A DNA stretch of 27,655 nt from an uncultured Clostridia bacterium. GTDB taxonomy: Bacteria > Bacillota > Clostridia > TANB77 > CAG-508. Positions 23,575-27,655 of the stretch are shown in pieces. The notes below the pieces were generated by a model. The model searched no databases. It was given only the letters and a program-made list of their open reading frames with translations, and had not been told where the DNA came from. The translations under genes were made by a program, and so were the position numbers. Each line of letters begins with the position of its first letter. Within the stretch, counting starts at the first letter, position 1. Location of the stretch: positions 1 through 27,655 of the forward strand of contig CAKPGS010000018.1 of assembly GCA_934155165.1 (NCBI GenBank), given 5' to 3'.

Positions 23575-25720
23575 CTATTCACTTAATTGATATTTGCTTA
23601 TCCAATATCCTGTTAGCTCTTTACCAGCAAACGTAAATGCATCTGGTATTTGATAGCCTTCTGTTGTATTTGTTTCTGTTCCATTTATAAAGTTTACTTC
23701 TGTTCTTCTATCTACTTTACTTAAATTCTCTCTATCAGATAAAATTTTGTATTCATATCTTGGAATCCATACCAAATATGTTTCTGTTCCATTTGCTGTT
23801 GTGACAATATTGGCCCATTTACTATTTGTATAATCGTACCAATCTGATGGTGCATTTTCTGTTATTGGTGTTCTTTGTTTCTCTGTTCCATCTTCATTAT
23901 ATGTTACGTAATATGTTGTAGATTTATCAAATTTACTTATATCTGGCTCATTTGCAACTTTTGTTGTGATCTTTTTAGTTATAGCCCCTATATATTTATT
24001 TGTGCTATTATTTCTTATAATAATATTTACTGCATATTCTGTATTTAAGTTTAGTCCTGTGTAATTGTAATATTCTGTTGTACTGTTTCCAGTATGAATT
24101 AAGTCTCCATTTAGATAATATTCAATTTTAAGTTCTTCTTTTTCAGAATCTTTCTTTTCTTTATTTTCATTTATAAAATTAGTAATTTCTGTTCCTTTTA
24201 TTTCTTTTACACCTATATAATTATCTCCTGCTCGTAATTCTGCTTTTACCCTTTCTTCGGCATCTTCTGCAGATAATTGATATTTTGTTGTCCAATAACC
24301 TGTTAATTCTTTGCCTGCAAAAGTAAATGCATCTGGTATCTGATATCCTTGTGTTGTTTCTGTTCCTGTACCTTTTATAAACTTAACATCACTTCTTTGA
24401 CTTGTACTATTTAACTTATATTGATATCTAGGAACCCATACTAAATATGTTTCTATTCCATTATTTCTTGTAACTATATTTGCCCACTTAGCATATGTGT
24501 AATTATACCAGCCTTCTGGTGCTGACTTACTTATTGGAACTTCATTATGTTCGTTTCCTTGTTCATCCCAATAAACATAAAATGTTGTATCTTTATCAAA
24601 TTTTGATAATTCTGGTTCGTTTACTTCTGTTATCTCTAACTCTTTTGTCATACTTCCTAAAATTGTCCCTTTGTCAGATAAAGCTGTTATATTAATTGTT
24701 TTTACATCTGTTCCTATATTTTCAAAAGCATAATCATCTGGTGTTGTAGATTCATTTACTATTTTTCCGTTAATTGCATATGTGTATTTTGCTACATTTG
24801 AACTCACAGCTGTTTTTATTTTTTTTGCATATAGATTATTTTCATCTGCTGATAGGAAATAATCTATTGCGTAGCTACTTCCTAATTCTGTTAGTTGATA
24901 CTTACTTGTCCAATATCCTGGTATAAGTTTATTGCCGAAAGAAAATGCATCTGGCATTTGATATCCTTCTTCTTTAAGCTCTTTCCATGTTGTTTTCGTT
25001 CCAGTTCCGTGCATCTATATATTCGTTATATACATTAACAAATTTTATATCTGATCTTTGATTTGTAGCATCTAATTTATATACATATCTTGGAATCCAT
25101 ACATAATAGCTATCAACTCCACCATCCTCTACGTATATATTCGCCCACTTTCTATCTTTATAACTATACCAATTATCTGGCTGTGAATCTGTTATCCAAT
25201 TTCCAGGAATTAAATTATCTGAATCATCTGGATACATATATCTTGTTCTACTTTTATTAAATCCTTGCGTTACATCTGGTTCATTTACATACACTCCATT
25301 AGATAATATGTAATTTCCTTGCACCCTTGGAAATTCATAATTAACTGTAAATTCTTTACTATTGTTATTTTCATACTCAACATTAAATGTATAACTATTA
25401 TTCTCTGACATATTATAATCTATAGATATTTTATTTTTTCCTCTTGGATAAATTACTTGTGGCTCTTTCCCATCTCTTGCAGGATATGTAATTTGCTTAA
25501 TTCCATTTTCATTATAAAAAGTTATAAGAACTGAAGCAATTTCATCATTAATTGCTTTCGTTTCATAGCTAAATTCTTCAATTTGTTCTTGCTTATTTAT
25601 ATTATTAATAATTTTTGTTACAAAATGTGTTTTTATTATTACAGAAATTAATAAAATAAATATTAGTATTGTTGCAAAAAATAAGACTAACTTTTTCTTT
25701 TTATTTAAACGTAATTTCAT
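23575..25720 (-). CDS. Membrane-anchored surface repeat protein, +1 shift at CGG
   Basis: A 714-residue product after one +1 correction. An N-terminal membrane anchor (LVLFFATILIFILLISVII) is followed by an Ig-like region and three repeats of one domain. Each repeat has KWANI, YLVWVPRY.YKL, a QRSD.KF block, GYQIPDAFTFAGKELTGYW and KYQLSE. This domain is common in prepilin-like proteins of gut Clostridia; its ligand is unknown. CGG codon 238 (25007-25009) breaks the frame in the first repeat. Skipping the C gives DAGTGTKTT, aligning with KGTGTETT in the second repeat. The ATG at 25718-25720 follows AAGGA at 6 nt; an upstream ATG includes the ribosome site and is rejected. Confidence 0.8.
25007..25009 (-). 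other. Putative +1 frameshift site GCA-CGG-A
   Basis: In-frame CGG followed by A. In zero frame the protein stops 12 codons later; in +1 it continues into the conserved repeat (GTGTKTTWKELKEEGYQ). Confidence 0.7.
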
Positions 25721-25748
25721 ACTACATCCTTTCATTTTTATTAAGCTT

Positions 25749-25807
25749 ATTAAATCATATAATTGATATTTTTACAATAATTTTATAATTTATTTTATTG
25801 TTTTCAA
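25749..25807 (-). promoter_or_regulatory. Candidate promoters of the surface operon
   Basis: Two overlapping options on the minus strand: TTGAAA (25802-25807) with TAAAAT (25780-25785), 16 bp; and TTGTAA (25772-25777) with TTTAAT (25749-25754), 17 bp. The sequence alone does not choose between them. Confidence 0.45.
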
Positions 25808-25845
25808 CTTATAATTTAAAAAAAATAAAAAATTCAAAATAATAT

Positions 25846-25862
25846 GGCGGTCAATGACCGCC
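25846..25862. terminator. GC-rich palindrome after the ATPase gene
   Basis: Arms GGCGGTCA / TGACCGCC immediately after the stop codon. T-runs follow only 10-20 bp later on the minus strand, so it is a possible terminator. Confidence 0.5.
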
Positions 25863-25863
25863 T

Positions 25864-27096
25864 CTACTCTAGTAAAAAATCAATTAAATATTTAATCTTT
25901 ATTCCTTCATCAGATGTATTATTGTATAATTTATCCATTGTTAAAACTGTTTTCTCATAATTATCCTTTATATTTTTTAATACACCTATTTCTCGTTTTT
26001 TTACGTTTTCATCCATCATAGTATATGTTACTTGATAATATTTTTTTTCATTTGAATTTGTTGCTATAAAATCAACCTCAAAAGAATCATTTTTACCAAC
26101 AGTAACCTCATACCCTCTTCTTAATAATTCAAAATAAACAACATTTTCTATTATATGACCAAAATCCGAATCTCTAAATCCCAATATAATATTTCTTATT
26201 CCTGTATCTACAATATAATATTTTTCCAATGTTTTTAGAATTTCTTTGCCTTTAATATCATATCTTGGAACTTTATATATAATATAAGCATTCTCCAACA
26301 TTTTTAAGTAGTTAAGCACTGTATTATGTGTTATTTTTGTACCTTGACTTGTTAAAAAATCTGCTATTTTCTTTGATGAAATTAAACTTCCAATATTACT
26401 CATTAGAAATTTTAATATTCTTTCAAGTAAGCTTGCATCTACTAATCTGTTCCTTTCAACTACGTCTTTCATAAAAACTGTATTATATATTCCTTTTATT
26501 GCATTTTCATATAAATTTTCCTCATCCTTTATAGTTATTATTCCTGGCATACCACCAAATTTTATATATTCAATAAATTTATCTTCTAATGTACGTTTAT
26601 CTTCTAATGCAGTAAAATTCAAAAATTCTTTAAATGATAAAGGAAGAACTTTTATTTCAATATATCGACCAGATAAATATGTTGATAATTCTGACGATAA
26701 TAAATATGCATTTGAACCTGTTATATAAATATCTGCATCAAAATCTACTGTTATGGCATTTACAGCTTTTTCCCATTTTTCTACCCTTTGCACCTCATCA
26801 AGTAGTATATAATTTTTATTTTTTTTATTTATTTGCTTGCTTATTTTATTATACATATCTTTGTAATTAATAATATCATCAAATTCAAATGATTCAAAAT
26901 TCATATAAATTATATTAGCCTTTTTATCTTCTTCAAGAATTTTTTCCATAAAAAGCTTTAATAAACTAGATTTTCCGCATCTTCTAATTCCTGTTATAAC
27001 TTTTATAAACTCTGTATCTTTATACGCTAACAACTTATTTAAATACATATCTCTATTTATCATAATTTTTATTCTATGATATATTTGAAATATCAT
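25864..27096 (-). CDS. AAA-family ATPase with DUF4143 domain
   Basis: A 410-residue AAA_14/DUF4143 protein. The Walker A motif is GIRRCGKSSLL (about residues 36-46), Walker B is YILLDEVQRVEKWE, and sensor-like TGSNAYLLSSELSTYLSGRY follows. A winged-helix segment (SKKIADFLTSQGTKITHNTVLNYLKMLE) and the C-terminal nuclease-like DUF4143 region (ENVVYFELLRRGYEV, then FEVDFIA) come next. Such proteins are widespread, often accessory, and their targets are unknown. The first ATG has GAGAGGAG only 3-5 nt upstream; the ATG at 27061-27063 (MINRDMYLNKLL) is closer to the usual family start but lacks a ribosome site. It has its own promoter. Confidence 0.9.
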   Translation of the reverse strand: MIFQIYHRIKIMINRDMYLNKLLAYKDTEFIKVITGIRRCGKSSLLKLFMEKILEEDKKANIIYMNFESFEFDDIINYKDMYNKISKQINKKNKNYILLDEVQRVEKWEKAVNAITVDFDADIYITGSNAYLLSSELSTYLSGRYIEIKVLPLSFKEFLNFTALEDKRTLEDKFIEYIKFGGMPGIITIKDEENLYENAIKGIYNTVFMKDVVERNRLVDASLLERILKFLMSNIGSLISSKKIADFLTSQGTKITHNTVLNYLKMLENAYIIYKVPRYDIKGKEILKTLEKYYIVDTGIRNIILGFRDSDFGHIIENVVYFELLRRGYEVTVGKNDSFEVDFIATNSNEKKYYQVTYTMMDENVKKREIGVLKNIKDNYEKTVLTMDKLYNNTSDEGIKIKYLIDFLLE

Positions 27097-27131
27097 AAAC
27101 TCCTCTCTAAGATTATTTACATTATATATAT

Positions 27132-27160
27132 AGAATAAACGTTTTTTTGATTTTTGTCAA
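27132..27160 (-). promoter_or_regulatory. SigA-type promoter of the ATPase gene
   Basis: TTGACA (27155-27160), 17 bp, TATTCT (27132-27137) on the minus strand. A long palindrome abuts the -35. Confidence 0.8.
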
Positions 27161-27185
27161 GTTTTGTTAATTAATTAACAAAACT
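27160..27185. repeat. Perfect 26-bp palindrome touching the -35 box
   Basis: 27160-27185 is its own reverse complement (arm AGTTTTGTTAATT). It overlaps the first base of the ATPase -35, a position suited to a dimeric regulator. The arms hold no GC-rich stem or T-run for termination. Confidence 0.7.
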
Positions 27186-27235
27186 ATTTAATTTTATTTA
27201 TTTTTGTTTGAGTTTATACATTTTTTTTGCTTTTA

Positions 27236-27269
27236 ACGGGTCGTCGAGGACGCCGACCCCTACAACGTT
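27236..27269. repeat. GC-rich repeat island (GTAGGGGTCGGCG type)
   Basis: On the minus strand it reads GTAGGGGTCGGCG, then a partly complementary CGACGACCCG, in AT-rich surroundings. It is related to the islands at 17203 and 27301. Confidence 0.55.
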
Positions 27270-27300
27270 TGACATTAATTTATTTGAATATTTATATATT

Positions 27301-27330
27301 TGGGCGAACAGAGGCGTCCGTCCCTACAAC
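27301..27330. repeat. GC-rich repeat island (GTAGGGACGGACG type)
   Basis: On the minus strand it reads GTAGGGACGGACGCC followed by TCTGTTCGCCC. It is the third member of the family and has the same orientation. Confidence 0.55.
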
Positions 27331-27349
27331 TAATATAGAAATTTTCTAT

Positions 27350-27394
27350 AATAAAAAGAAGAGAGACTTTAATTTAAAGTTCTCTCTTTATTTG
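27350..27394 (-). terminator. Terminator of the FGE-like gene
   Basis: Stem AAGAGAGACTTTAA / TTAAAGTTCTCTCTT with a small bulge, then CTTTTTATT on the minus strand. Confidence 0.85.
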
Positions 27395-27433
27395 TGTTTG
27401 GAAACAATAAGTGTAATATTTCAGTGGTCAGTG

Positions 27434-27655
27434 CTACTTAATATAAAGCGTGGCACGAAAACCAGTGTCGTCATAGCAGTCATTAGGATTGTTGCAAAAG
27501 CGACAGGCGACAGGGCAATCGTCCCCATCATTGTAGTAACTGCCACCGCGGATAACACGATAAGAACTTTCGTTCTGCTCTTGTGTCCATTCATCTACAT
27601 TACCTGCAAAGTCGTAGATGTTATTAGCACACCATTCTTCTCTGCTTCCTGTTTC
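27434..27655 (-). CDS. FGE-sulfatase-like protein C-terminus, candidate DGR variable protein
   Basis: A partial gene: 73 C-terminal residues visible, running off the right edge. NIYDFAGNVDEWTQE, YRVIRGGSYYND and GFRATLYIK are the closing blocks of a formylglycine-generating-enzyme (C-type lectin-like) fold. Between RGGS and GFR the codons are overwhelmingly NNC/NNT (TAC, AAT, GAT, GAC, TGC, TAT), giving Tyr, Asn, Asp and Cys, the residues expected when adenines of AAC/AAT codons are randomised. That is the mark of a diversity-generating retroelement variable region. Codons such as CGC and GCC make the fragment more GC-rich than its neighbours. No reverse transcriptase or template repeat is in the window. 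A plain FGE-like protein remains possible. Confidence 0.8.
   Translation of the reverse strand, partial: ETGSREEWCANNIYDFAGNVDEWTQEQNESSYRVIRGGSYYNDGDDCPVACRFCNNPNDCYDDTGFRATLYIK
27447..27541 (-). other. Candidate DGR variable region
   Basis: This segment runs from the RGGS block to GFRATL. About 16 of 28 codons between those blocks are of A/G/T-N-C/T type that could derive from AAC/AAT, interspersed with fixed codons (CCT, GTC, GCC, CGC, GGG). Confidence 0.5.

Larger units (their letters stand above)
27097..27433. other. Intergenic region between ATPase and FGE-like gene
   Basis: It holds the ATPase promoter, a 26-bp palindrome, two GC-rich repeat islands and a terminator. I find no additional gene, and no second copy of the adjacent variable-region sequence that could act as a template repeat. 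Confidence 0.6.

Noticed and set aside
1441..25009. Simple homopolymer sequencing error as the cause of the three CGG breaks
   Set aside because: None of the three lies in a homopolymer, all three are at the same in-frame codon, and CGGA out of frame elsewhere shows no indel. Raw reads are still needed to close the question.
1..27655. CRISPR array, tRNA or rRNA genes, phage or IS element
   Set aside because: No regular repeat-spacer array, no cloverleaf-like conserved sequence and no transposase or integrase other than the broken Rpn-type gene was seen.

Overview
The window is low-GC DNA from a spore-forming Firmicute, most likely an uncultured gut Clostridia lineage. Evidence: a SCIFF (six-cysteine) peptide gene, SpoIIGA/SigE, a Firmicute dcw cell-division cluster, TTG/GTG starts behind strong GGAGG ribosome sites, and AT-rich codons. 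No rRNA, tRNA or CRISPR array is visible. Except for leuS, a putative metallopeptidase gene and one damaged small gene, everything is on the minus strand.

Layout. 1-1280: three small accessory genes of unknown function, with codon use unlike the rest. 1359-9845: sigE, spoIIGA, ftsZ, ftsA, sbp, two DUF881 genes, ftsQ/divIB and murA, transcribed leftwards, covering peptidoglycan precursor synthesis, divisome assembly and the mother-cell sporulation switch. 10007-10319: a small plus-strand gene with a frame break. 10377-13128: topB and an HD hydrolase, divergent from leuS (13275-15686). 15765-17192: scfA (SCIFF) and a plus-strand HExxH protein. 17303-19545: mraZ-rsmH-ftsL, the detached front of the dcw cluster, with MraZ boxes and an unusual repeat-filled leader. 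19704-20520: a broken Rpn-type nuclease gene. 20848-25720: an operon of cell-surface proteins (membrane-anchored repeat protein, secreted protein, prepilin-like protein with two discoidin-like domains). 25864-27096: an AAA/DUF4143 ATPase. 27434-27655: C-terminus of an FGE-sulfatase-like protein whose codon pattern looks like a diversity-generating-retroelement variable region.

Main finding. Three unrelated genes (sigE, the prepilin/discoidin gene and the surface repeat gene) each need a single +1 frameshift to give a full product. In all three the break falls exactly on an in-frame CGG codon followed by A, and reading resumes at GGA (Gly), the residue expected from the SigE family or from paralogous repeats in the same protein. 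By hand count, CGG is not used in frame in any of the other native-looking genes here (roughly 7,600 codons). CGGA tetramers lying out of frame in intact genes carry no indel, which argues against a base-calling artefact. This suggests CGG(A) is read as a +1 frameshift or quadruplet glycine signal in this organism. Two accessory genes and one damaged gene contain CGG in other circumstances and are the main counter-evidence.
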